Below, in pieces: positions 51,765 through 59,547 of a stretch of 64,000 nt of DNA (position 1 is its first letter; each line of letters opens with the position of its first letter). Location of the stretch: assembly GCA_000621765.1 (NCBI GenBank), contig JHXJ01000004.1, forward strand, positions 62,001-126,000. Direction: 5' to 3'. A program made the position numbers and the translations under genes. Source of the stretch: Ruminococcaceae bacterium AB4001 (lineage in GTDB: Bacteria; Bacillota; Clostridia; Saccharofermentanales; Saccharofermentanaceae). The notes below the pieces were generated by a model, which was not told the origin of the DNA, made no database searches, and saw only the letters and a program-made list of their open reading frames with translations.

Positions 51765-52931
51765 TCAAATCCCAAATAATTCTTTGATAGCGTCCTTCTT
51801 TACTTCTGCACCGATGACAACGATCTTACCCGTTACATCGGAGGCGCCGGTCCTTACCTCAGCTTCTTCAGGTACGAAGTCGAAGTGGATCCAAGTGCCG
51901 TCTTCTCCGGCAACGATACCCTTTGAACGGAGGATCATGCCGTACTTTTCCGTGTCGTTCAATGCCTTGAGGGCATTCTCGATTGCTTCCTTGGTGAACT
52001 TCTTTGAAGTCTCGAATCCGATGGAATCGAAAACCTCATCTGCGTGATGGTCGTGATGGTGGTGATGCTCATGTTCGTGTTCATGTCCATGCTCATCATG
52101 ATCGTCGTCGTCATGGTCATGATGGTGGTGATGCTCATGTTCATCATGATCGTCATCGTGGTCATGGTCGTGATGATGGTGATGCTCGTGCCCGTCGTGA
52201 TCGTCATCATCGTCGTCGTCATCGTGGTGATGATGTCTGCACTCTTCGCAATCACAGTCCTCACCGTGCTCGTGATGGTGGTGGGCGTGCTCAAGCTCGT
52301 GCTGTTCTGCCTCAAGAAGGGCAGCTGCCATATCTGCAGCCGTAAGGGGTTCTTCAATAGCCTTGAGGATCTGAACGCCGGAGAGGTCATCCCAGGGAGT
52401 CGTAATGATCTGTGAGTGATCGTTGATCTCACGGATAAGGGCGATAGCCTGATCGAGCTTTTCCTGTGAGATGTTGCCGGTACGGCTGAGGATAATGGTT
52501 CCTGCGTACTTGATCTGGTTCTCATAGAACTCCTTGAAGTTCTTAAGATAGATCCTGCACTTGGATGCGTCGATAACAGTAACTGTTCCGCAGATCTCTG
52601 TGCCTTCAACGCGCTTTACAGCTGCGACTACGTCGGAAAGCTTGCCTACGCCGGAAGGTTCGATAAGGATCCTGTCGGGAGAGAAGCGGTCGATGACGTC
52701 TTTTAAAGCTGTGCCAAAGTCGCCGACAAGGCTGCAGCAGATGCAGCCGGAATTCATCTCGGTGATGTTGATGCCAGATTCTTTAAGGAATCCGCCGTCG
52801 ATACCGATCTGTCCGAACTCGTTCTCAATGAGTACGAGCTTAGCGCCGTTATAGCCGTCGGAAATAAGTTTCTTGATCAGTGTAGTTTTGCCTGCTCCTA
52901 AAAATCCGGAGAAGATGTCTACTTTCGTCAT
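51765..52931 (-). CDS. COG0523 (CobW/YeiR-type) GTPase with His/Asp-rich metal-binding insert
   Basis: 388 residues. G1 GFLGAGKTT at 9-17, the metal-binding CxCC (SGCICCSLVGD, 63-66), EPSG in G3 position, and a base-recognition loop ILSRTG that departs from the usual NKxD. Residues 211-297 hold about 40 His with many Asp/Glu and a CDCEEC; then the CobW C-terminal domain (~298-388). COG0523 proteins deliver Zn, Co or other metals at the cost of GTP; the His-rich loop suggests Zn or Ni storage. It begins 27 bases after the related gene upstream. Confidence 0.88.
   Translation of the reverse strand: MTKVDIFSGFLGAGKTTLIKKLISDGYNGAKLVLIENEFGQIGIDGGFLKESGINITEMNSGCICCSLVGDFGTALKDVIDRFSPDRILIEPSGVGKLSDVVAAVKRVEGTEICGTVTVIDASKCRIYLKNFKEFYENQIKYAGTIILSRTGNISQEKLDQAIALIREINDHSQIITTPWDDLSGVQILKAIEEPLTAADMAAALLEAEQHELEHAHHHHEHGEDCDCEECRHHHHDDDDDDDDHDGHEHHHHHDHDHDDDHDEHEHHHHHDHDDDDHDEHGHEHEHEHHHHHDHHADEVFDSIGFETSKKFTKEAIENALKALNDTEKYGMILRSKGIVAGEDGTWIHFDFVPEEAEVRTGASDVTGKIVVIGAEVKKDAIKELFGI
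52041..52301 (-). repeat. His/Asp codon repeat
   Basis: CAT/CAC and GAT/GAC tandem codons in the GTPase insert; explains the long shadow frames of His/Arg or Met/Val on the other strand. Confidence 0.75.
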
Positions 52932-52958
52932 TGTAAGATTACCTCTTTTCTATATCCG

Positions 52959-53909
52959 TCAATTAAAATATATAACATCGTTGTCGGGCTTACTTGTTAA
53001 AGCGTATGTCTCAACAGTAAGGCAGGGTACATTGACCTTGCCGCCCTGACCGTCGTCGTCTTCGAAATACCTGATGGTTCCTGTTACCTTAAGCCACTGG
53101 CCGGCAGGGAATCCTGACTTGCACTCGTAGAAGCAGAGAATACCCATCATCTGGATGTCTGCAGCGCAGCATGTATAAGCCTGTCTCTGAAGCACGAAAG
53201 CGCGTCCTCTGAATTCACGGAGGATAACTGCTTCACCGATAAGGCTGATCCTCTTGCCGTTGTAACGCTTCATGTTGTCCATAGCATCCGTGTAGAAAAG
53301 ACCGAAATCTTCTGCCGCGATATGGCAGGGATCCTTGCTGAGATCGAAGGGAAGATGGTCCTCGATGCGGATTATCTTGTTGTCTTTTCCGAGGAAGTTG
53401 ATGCTCATGCCGGGGTTGACCGCTTTTACGGATCCTCTGAGCTTGGGGATGTTATCCTTCTCTTCGTCAACCCTGTTGAATATTACCGTATCGCCATATC
53501 TGAAATAGTCGGCGAAGAAAGTCTGCATATTCTTGAAATATTCGCCGTAAGTGGAAGCGTCAATAACGACTACTGCCGCAGCCAGAGCCCAGCGCTCAGG
53601 CACGTCGACCTTCTCGAAAAACTCGGCAGGGGAAACGGAACCGTTCCATTCGATGAAAATGACACCGGGCTTGTATTTTGCCTCGATATCGAAGGTCAAG
53701 TCCCTGGTTACGTCATCCGTATCGCAGTTTATGATCACAGGGTTCGCGCCCTCGTAATTTTCCTGTACGTACTCTTCTTCACCTTCTTCGGTGTTGATAA
53801 CAACAATATTGCGGTTCTTGAAGTTATCTCCGCCGATCCATGAGCAGATCACTGAAGTCTTTCCGCTGTCCAAAAAACCGGTAAAAAAGTAGACCAGACA
53901 ATCATCCAT
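52959..53909 (-). CDS. COG0523-like GTPase with TIGR03943-like C-terminal domain
   Basis: 316 residues. A CobW-type P-loop, GFLDSGKTS, at about 11-19, then INTEEGEEEY and FIEWNGSVSP in the G2/G3 positions, and FNRVDEEKD as the base loop. It lacks the CxCC metal site of the family. The C-terminal ~95 residues (AFVLQRQAYTCCAADIQMMG, GQWLKVTGTI) match the small OB-like domain of TIGR03943 proteins, which partner TIGR03944 permeases in zinc-linked loci. Joining both on one chain is unusual. It heads the operon with the His-rich GTPase and trkA/trkH. Confidence 0.7.
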   Translation of the reverse strand: MDDCLVYFFTGFLDSGKTSVICSWIGGDNFKNRNIVVINTEEGEEEYVQENYEGANPVIINCDTDDVTRDLTFDIEAKYKPGVIFIEWNGSVSPAEFFEKVDVPERWALAAAVVVIDASTYGEYFKNMQTFFADYFRYGDTVIFNRVDEEKDNIPKLRGSVKAVNPGMSINFLGKDNKIIRIEDHLPFDLSKDPCHIAAEDFGLFYTDAMDNMKRYNGKRISLIGEAVILREFRGRAFVLQRQAYTCCAADIQMMGILCFYECKSGFPAGQWLKVTGTIRYFEDDDGQGGKVNVPCLTVETYALTSKPDNDVIYFN

Positions 53910-54016
53910 AAATATTCACCTCTTTTAACAGATAATATTTTGTCCCTGATTTGTTATTATTTCAAGCAAGAAAAGATATAAAATCTATAATTATCATTTT
54001 TAGAGCAGGAGTATCA

Positions 54017-55018
54017 ATGAAATCGGTCAAGATCGGTGACATAAAGATAGAGAACCCGATATGTTTAAGCCCTATGGCCGGTTTTTCGAGCCTGCCGTTC
54101 AGGATCATCTGCAACGGAATGGGGGCGGGATACTGTCCGACGGAACTCGTGAGCGCAAGATCGATCAGATACAACGGAATAGGCAAAAGCCTCCGTTATA
54201 TGAGGATCTCGCCCGAAGAAGAGAAGATCACCGCGATCCAGCTTTTCGGGAGCGAGCCGGAAGACTTCGAGGCGGCAATAGACACGATAATGGCGACTCC
54301 GGTCCTTAATGAGGTCACGATAATTGACATTAATATGGGCTGCCCTGTGCCGAAGGTCGTAAAGACAGGTTCGGGAAGCGCCCTCATGGAAGACCCCAAG
54401 AAGGCATCCGATATAGTAAAAGCCTGTAAAAAGGCGGTTTCAGGGTTATCAAGAAATGTTCCCGTCACGGTAAAGACGAGGACGGGTTTTGATGCCGCAG
54501 ACAAGGGAAAGCCCGATTTTGCAAAAGCTCTTGCAGACGCCGGATGCGACATGATCTGTGTCCATGGCAGGACCAGACCCCAGATGTATCACGGCGAGAG
54601 CTCAAATGAAGCCATAGCGCTGATGAGGGAAGCCGTAAGGGAATATGACATTCCGTTCTTTGCCAATGGCGATATCTGTGATATTGATTCGGCAAGGAAG
54701 ATCATTGAACAGACCGGCTGTGACGGCATCATGATCGGCCGCGCCGCACGGGGAAATCCGTGGATCTTTGAACAGATAACCGCCGGACTTGCGGGATCAG
54801 AGGTTCAGAAGTATCCTGATGCGGATGAACGCAAACATATGCTCCTCAGGGAGCTGGAAGGAAGACTTAAGTATCTTCCGGAAGATGTGGCAGTAAGGGA
54901 ATTTAGAAGCGTGATGCCCTTTTATCTTAAGGGGCTGGATGGTGCTGCGGCATTGAAAGTAAAGCTTTGCAGCGCCACGAAAACAGAAGAAGTAAAGGAG
55001 ATATTGGATCTTGCCTGA
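54017..55018 (+). CDS. dusB: tRNA-dihydrouridine synthase (DusB-type)
   Basis: 333 residues from the ATG at 54017 (CAGGAG upstream); the longer frame starts outside the fold. Dus motifs: LSPMAGFSSLPFR at the N-terminus (FMN site), DINMGCPVPKVVKTGSGSALM with the catalytic Cys, VTVKTRTG, CVHGRTRPQMY and ANGDI, then GRAARGNPWIF. It reduces uridines in tRNA with NADPH. It ends 8 bases inside the next membrane-protein gene. Confidence 0.92.
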   Translation: MKSVKIGDIKIENPICLSPMAGFSSLPFRIICNGMGAGYCPTELVSARSIRYNGIGKSLRYMRISPEEEKITAIQLFGSEPEDFEAAIDTIMATPVLNEVTIIDINMGCPVPKVVKTGSGSALMEDPKKASDIVKACKKAVSGLSRNVPVTVKTRTGFDAADKGKPDFAKALADAGCDMICVHGRTRPQMYHGESSNEAIALMREAVREYDIPFFANGDICDIDSARKIIEQTGCDGIMIGRAARGNPWIFEQITAGLAGSEVQKYPDADERKHMLLRELEGRLKYLPEDVAVREFRSVMPFYLKGLDGAAALKVKLCSATKTEEVKEILDLA

Positions 55019-55643
55019 TATTGTAATGACGATTTTGGCTGTTATTGCCGGAGCCCTTGTGTGCTTTAACGGATACAAACTCTTCAGGCTCAGCCTTGGA
55101 ATCGCCGGCGGTGTTGCCGGTTTTGTGATCGGAAGATTTTTTGTAGATTTCACGGGTCAGATGGGGCTGGAATGGAATGACACGGTAAAAACCGCCGTTA
55201 TCATAGCACTGACGGTAATACTGGCCATACTTGCATTTACCCTTTATATGAAGGCTTTGATAGCCATAACGACTATTATTTGCGCATTCTGGTTCTACGA
55301 TGACTTCAATTTCATTTTTGAGAGGGTCGAAAACAGCGCGCTCAGGATAGTGTTTACCTTTGGCGCAGGCCTGATCGCAGGCGCTCTGATAGGAGTTATA
55401 GTCTACTTTGCCCAGAAATGGACGATAAGCATATTTACGGCATTTGTCGGCGCACGGATCATTTCGGGCGTTCTGGCACCTATGCTGTGGTCGGCTTTGT
55501 CATCCGGAGCTTATGCCGGGGTTTTTGAACATGGCGTGCTTGGCGAAGATATCGGAATGAGCCTTTCAGTGGTGCGTCTGGTCATGCTTATCGCATTCTG
55601 CACGGCCGGATTTATAATACAGTTGAAAACATCCAAAAAATAA
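55011..55643 (+). CDS. Multi-pass membrane protein (TMEM198/DUF4203-like)
   Basis: 210 residues from TTG at 55011, ten bases after AAGGAG (an in-frame ATG at 55026 has no site). Six or seven hydrophobic segments, with GYKLFRLSLGIAGGVAGFVIGRF in the first and FGAGLIAGALIGVIVYFAQKW later, resemble DUF4203/TMEM198-like proteins of unknown role. It overlaps dusB by 8 bases and is probably translated with it. Confidence 0.65.
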   Translation: MPDIVMTILAVIAGALVCFNGYKLFRLSLGIAGGVAGFVIGRFFVDFTGQMGLEWNDTVKTAVIIALTVILAILAFTLYMKALIAITTIICAFWFYDDFNFIFERVENSALRIVFTFGAGLIAGALIGVIVYFAQKWTISIFTAFVGARIISGVLAPMLWSALSSGAYAGVFEHGVLGEDIGMSLSVVRLVMLIAFCTAGFIIQLKTSKK

Positions 55644-55656
55644 CAAAAAAATAGTT

Positions 55657-55685
55657 TGACCAAAAAGGCTATGCTTGTTAAAATT
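55657..55685 (+). promoter_or_regulatory. Orphan sigma-A promoter
   Basis: TTGACC (55657-55662, 5/6), 17-base spacer, TAAAAT (55680-55685, 5/6). Start near 55692, with no clear coding gene directly downstream. Confidence 0.6.
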
Positions 55686-55691
55686 TGGCTG

Positions 55692-55818
55692 GATACATAT
55701 TTAAGATATCGTATCCGGAATAATTAATTACGACAACTTTCTTAATCTATCCCTTATTCCATGTCGAGGGCTTTCCGATTTAACGGGAAGCCCTCGGCGT
55801 GTTATAGGGATTTTTTGT
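55692..55818 (+). ncRNA. Candidate small RNA
   Basis: It begins at the predicted start of the orphan promoter. It holds a hairpin (GGATAC with GTATCC, 55690-55715) and a long stem (about 55759-55774 with 55782-55798, including CGAGGGCTT / AAGCCCTCG), with TTATAGGGATTTTTT after it. The layout suits a ~120-base RNA, but the T run is a few bases late for a classic terminator. No family recognised. Confidence 0.3.
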
Positions 55819-55833
55819 TCAAACAGCCTTACA

Positions 55834-56025
55834 TTGAAATATCATCTTTTCTTGACTATGCTTTTCTCTATCGGGGAAGTGGTTTATAAGAGAAGAAAGG
55901 CATTGGCTATAAATGGTTACTATTATGATAATCTCTCAGTCAGCTGGTACGCAAAGAAATGCTCCATAAAGATCGATGGAAAAGTCTATAACTTTGACGC
56001 TTCAGGTTACTGCACGAATCCGTAA
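55834..56025 (+). pseudogene. Possible remnant of a cell-wall-binding repeat protein
   Basis: The 63-codon frame ends in DGKVYNFDASGYCTNP, which resembles one cell-wall/choline-binding repeat unit. There is no signal peptide, no ribosome site that I trust and no further repeats. It could also be chance. Treated as a fragment. Confidence 0.3.
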
Positions 56026-56049
56026 GTCTGTTAAAAATTTTGAATGAAG

Positions 56050-56081
56050 ATCGGCTCAGGTGAATGTCCGCCTGAGCCGAT
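56050..56081. terminator. Hairpin between convergent transcripts
   Basis: A perfect 11-bp stem (56050-56060 with 56071-56081) with short AT flanks on both sides; a weak bidirectional terminator. Confidence 0.5.
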
Positions 56082-56113
56082 TAATATGTTTACTAGAGAA
56101 AATATTGCCGGTA

Positions 56114-57085
56114 TCAATTTACCTTGTTTATGGGGTTTCCGTCTATGAATGCCTGAAGGTTGTCTGCAGCTGCATCGATCAGACGCAGTCTGGTCTCAAC
56201 GGGCGTCCATGCTATATGGGGAGTGATGACGCAGTTAGGTGCGCCGAGCAGAGGATTAGTCTCCAGCATCGGTTCGATGCATACGACATCTGCGCCGTAA
56301 CCGCCAAGAAGACCGCTGTCCAAAGCATTTCTGACGGCTGTTTCATTGATGACGGGGCCTCTGGCACAATTGATGAGGATTGCTCCTTTTTTGAAGAGTT
56401 TCAGGGATTCTTCGTTGATGATCTCCCTGGTATCATCCGTGAGAGGGCAGTGGAGGGATACGACATCCGCACCTGAAAGTCCGTTTGCCAGATCGAGGCA
56501 TCTTACCTGAACGCCGTTGACGTCGGCTGTATTACCGAAAAGCTCATTGTTATGAGGTGTTGCAGTTACTGACATGCCGAACGCGGAGGCCATCTGGGCG
56601 ACCTTTTCGCCAATCTTTCCAAGACCGATTATATGGAGTGTCTTACCGGCAAGTTCGGTCAAAGGCGCTTTGAAATAGCAGAACTGCTTTGATCTGCACC
56701 AGTCGCCGTTCATTACGGAAGCGGTGTGAAGTCCGACGAGGTTGGTGAGTTCCAAAAGCAGTGCCATGGTCATCTGCGCCGTGGCATATGTCGCGTATTC
56801 CGGTACATTTGTTACGGTAACACCGTGTGCTCTTGCGGCCTCGAGATCGACGACATTGTATCCTGTCGCGAGGACACCGATATATTTGAGGTCAGGAAGG
56901 CTGTCAAAGACTTCCCTGCTGAAGACTGTTTTGTTTGTGATGGCACATTCTGCACCCTGCATTCTGGGGATGAGTTCATCTGGTGACGTGTAATCGTAAG
57001 CTATGACTTCTCCGAGCTTTTCGAGTTTCCCCCACGTAATGTCTCCCGGATTAGCTGCCGATCCGTCAAGGATAACTATCTTCAT
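56114..57085 (-). CDS. D-2-hydroxyacid dehydrogenase (glycerate/hydroxypyruvate-type)
   Basis: 323 residues. The N-terminal half-domain (TNKTVFSREVFDSLPDLKYIGVLATGYNVVDL) and the NAD site GLGKIGEKVAQMASAFGM near 155 are typical. The catalytic Arg lies in INCARGPVI, the Glu in the VCIEPM segment, and the His in TPHIAW. The family reduces 2-oxoacids such as hydroxypyruvate or pyruvate; the HIAW ending is common among glycerate dehydrogenases. GGGAGGG precedes the ATG. Substrate not proven. Confidence 0.88.
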   Translation of the reverse strand: MKIVILDGSAANPGDITWGKLEKLGEVIAYDYTSPDELIPRMQGAECAITNKTVFSREVFDSLPDLKYIGVLATGYNVVDLEAARAHGVTVTNVPEYATYATAQMTMALLLELTNLVGLHTASVMNGDWCRSKQFCYFKAPLTELAGKTLHIIGLGKIGEKVAQMASAFGMSVTATPHNNELFGNTADVNGVQVRCLDLANGLSGADVVSLHCPLTDDTREIINEESLKLFKKGAILINCARGPVINETAVRNALDSGLLGGYGADVVCIEPMLETNPLLGAPNCVITPHIAWTPVETRLRLIDAAADNLQAFIDGNPINKVN

Positions 57086-57183
57086 ATAAACACCCTCCCG
57101 ATGAATTTGAACTATTTTAGCATTGAATCACGTTGAAAAGTGGTAATGTTATAACAGAATAACAGTAAAGGCGGTCTGTGCTT

Positions 57184-58251
57184 ATGTATGTCATCTGTTA
57201 CGGCAAATCCCAAAAAGCGTTAACGACGGGGCAGAAACTGATCGATGAGATCGGCGGAAGATATGTCACGGGTACCGAACTTATGACGGGAAGTTTTGTC
57301 GTAGCTGAAGGCGAGACCTGCTGTGCGATCGTGATGCTGCTCCCTTTGGATCTGGCGGTAAAATCCATGGAAGAGGTAATAACCGATAAGACCAGGGGAC
57401 TTCCTGTCATTGCCGTATCACCCGAAGGAAGATATGCGGCAGTAATAAGACGCGGAAGCGATGTTTTCGAGAAGGGGACAGACGAGGTCTATAAGGCGGT
57501 CGTGGAAGCATTGGGACCGTTCTGCTTTTCGGGCTTCGAAGGTAAGGCCGGGATCACTGATGATCTCTCCGGATTTGTAAGCCGCTATGACATGCAGGTT
57601 AATAACCAGGCGCTTCTGGAGAAGATTAATGCTGAGATCGCTGCAGGCGGAAAGGTTGATGTTTATACGGATCTTCCCATAGTTTACGCAGATCCCGTAA
57701 TCGATCCGATGATCTATTCGCTTCACAGCTATCCATACGATATGCGTGATGATTTCATCAGACAGTACAAGGCTGCAAAAGCGGGGAAGACCGCTCCGGC
57801 CGTCTTTATCACATGCACATATCTGGGCGAAGAGGAAGACGAGAATAACCTTATCCTTGTCCCTAAGATCCTAAGTCTCGGAATCGAGATAAAGGTCAAG
57901 ACAGATCCCGATTATTGCCGTACTGCTATCAGGAAGTCACTTGAAAACCACCGCCTGAATCCTGCTTCGGTCGATGTGGTCGCAGCTTCTTATACCGCCA
58001 GGGATAGCGAGATAATCAAGGGAATAGCTGAAGAACTCGGCGCAGGAGTCGTTGCCTATGAAGCCGAGAAGATCGCAAAGGCGCAGGCTCCGATGGAGAT
58101 GTCTTTCAGGCCGGAGCGGAAGAATGATACGGCGACAGCGCTGGCTTTCCTTGCAGGCTCAAAGGGCTCGATCGTCGTAAGAAGATCGACTTCTGCCAAG
58201 GGACTGGTATTCTCAGCTGCGATCAGGAGAGACAACATCATTTTGCCGTAA
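57184..58251 (+). CDS. CbiG-like cobalamin-biosynthesis protein, unlinked
   Basis: 355 residues from the ATG at 57184 (AAAGGCGG before it; an earlier GTG is too close). The C-terminal half resembles CbiG, the cobalt-precorrin-5A hydrolase: SLGIEIKVKTDPDYCRTAIRKSLENHRL, the VVAASYTARDSE segment, and VVAYEAEKIAKAQ; then a final TATALAFLA and RRSTSAKGLVFSAA. The N-terminal half fits the CbiG N and mid domains, more weakly. No other cobalamin gene is in the window. Whether it keeps the hydrolase function is open. Confidence 0.65.
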   Translation: MYVICYGKSQKALTTGQKLIDEIGGRYVTGTELMTGSFVVAEGETCCAIVMLLPLDLAVKSMEEVITDKTRGLPVIAVSPEGRYAAVIRRGSDVFEKGTDEVYKAVVEALGPFCFSGFEGKAGITDDLSGFVSRYDMQVNNQALLEKINAEIAAGGKVDVYTDLPIVYADPVIDPMIYSLHSYPYDMRDDFIRQYKAAKAGKTAPAVFITCTYLGEEEDENNLILVPKILSLGIEIKVKTDPDYCRTAIRKSLENHRLNPASVDVVAASYTARDSEIIKGIAEELGAGVVAYEAEKIAKAQAPMEMSFRPERKNDTATALAFLAGSKGSIVVRRSTSAKGLVFSAAIRRDNIILP

Positions 58252-58353
58252 CAGAGGCAATTTGGGATATAATTATAATGTTAGGCTTTTGTAAGCCCGG
58301 CACTCGGAAAGAGTCAGGCATTAAGGATTAGATTAAACTTTGGAGGTATGCAG

Positions 58354-59409
58354 ATGAAAAAGATCGAAGGAAACAAGCTCGTGGCATTGTTGCTTTCAGC
58401 CGGCATGGTAACGGCTTTGCTTGCCGCTTGTACCATTAATACAGATGAATTGGGTGAGGGAATAAGCGATCTCGGAAACGCTTTTACGGTTCAGACTGAA
58501 AAGCCTACTGAGACAGAGATGACCGTGACAGAGGCTACGGAAACTTCTGCTGAAACAACACCGGAAGAGACTGAGGCCCCCACTCCTACGGCAACTCCGA
58601 CGGCAACACCTTCGCCTACGCCGATGCCCCAGCGCGTAGATTTCTCCGATTATACTGAGGTCGATCTTACAGACGGATTTACCGTAACTTTGGAAGATTT
58701 CAGCGAGAGCGTACACGCTCAGAAGGGTGACGAACTCCTCGGAACATTCGAAGGAAACAGACTTGTTGTCACAGAAGCATCTAACGAGACAGTTATGGGC
58801 GCGATCAATCTGATCGTTGACGGATTCTATAAGGAAGCCGAGGGTGCTTTCAGCAGAGTTGCAGCAAAGGCTGAATCCGTTTACAACCTTACAGGCGTCG
58901 TTGAATCCACATATGCCGTAAATGTCAGCTTTGAATACACAACAAACGGCCGAGTACTCTCGGTTCTCATGAGATATGACGTAACCGGTGTTGAAGAAGA
59001 TAAGTCCACGGTTATCGACTTCGCAAGCTTTGATATGCTCTCAGGCCAGTATGTAACATCCGCTTCTGTCACAAAGGATCCCACCGGACTTGAGAACGCT
59101 CTTAAGGCTGCTCTTGAGGCAGACATCAAGGCAAAGGCTGCCGTAACGACAACGGTTCCCGTTACTACCGTAACAACAGAGGAGACAACTGAAACTACGG
59201 AAGAAACAGCTCCCAAGGTTCCCGGCGCAGCTGATTTTGAGAAATTCTACATCGGTGCCGGCACAACAGTAGGTGATCCCAACCAGGGAATAATCTCTTA
59301 TGTGACCTTATTCGGAATCGTTGACGGTGAAGTATACAGTGCGAAGGTTGATGTCAGCACTTATGCTGGTTATCTTAACCGTTATGGTGCATCTGTCCTG
59401 ATCGTTTGA
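58354..59409 (+). CDS. Lipoprotein with DUF4163/RsiV-like domain
   Basis: 351 residues from the ATG at 58354, seven bases after GGAGG (an ATG six bases earlier is too close). The signal peptide ends at the lipobox LLAAC. Next comes a Thr/Glu/Pro-rich stalk (~45-95). Residues ~98-235 (FTVTLEDFSESVHAQKG through SFEYTTNGRVLSVLMRYDV, IDFASFDMLSGQYV) resemble the DUF4163-DUF3298 fold also found in RsiV. A second Thr-rich stalk and a ~75-residue end follow. Location: outside, lipid anchored. Role unknown. Confidence 0.7.
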   Translation: MKKIEGNKLVALLLSAGMVTALLAACTINTDELGEGISDLGNAFTVQTEKPTETEMTVTEATETSAETTPEETEAPTPTATPTATPSPTPMPQRVDFSDYTEVDLTDGFTVTLEDFSESVHAQKGDELLGTFEGNRLVVTEASNETVMGAINLIVDGFYKEAEGAFSRVAAKAESVYNLTGVVESTYAVNVSFEYTTNGRVLSVLMRYDVTGVEEDKSTVIDFASFDMLSGQYVTSASVTKDPTGLENALKAALEADIKAKAAVTTTVPVTTVTTEETTETTEETAPKVPGAADFEKFYIGAGTTVGDPNQGIISYVTLFGIVDGEVYSAKVDVSTYAGYLNRYGASVLIV

Positions 59410-59547
59410 TCTGAAATAATCTTCGAATTGCACAATAATTCCTCACTTTTTTAGAAATGTTGCACAGATTGCGATTGAAGTTCTGTGTGATGTGTTATAA
59501 AATGCACGTTTGTATAATATTAAAAATAATTGTGTGAGGAGAATAGG

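Larger units (their letters stand above)
55644..56113. other. Region with an orphan promoter, hairpins and a short remnant
   Basis: After the membrane-protein stop this 470-base stretch has a strong promoter (55657-55685), two hairpins, and a 63-codon frame (55834-56025) that looks like a remnant. It ends with the stem 56050-56081 before the convergent dehydrogenase gene. Confidence 0.5.

Noticed and set aside
52004-52415. Two long plus-strand frames (His/Arg-rich and Met/Val-rich) and a CRISPR-like look of repeated CATGATGGT units
   Set aside because: Both come from the His/Asp codons of the GTPase; units vary in spacing and have no spacers.
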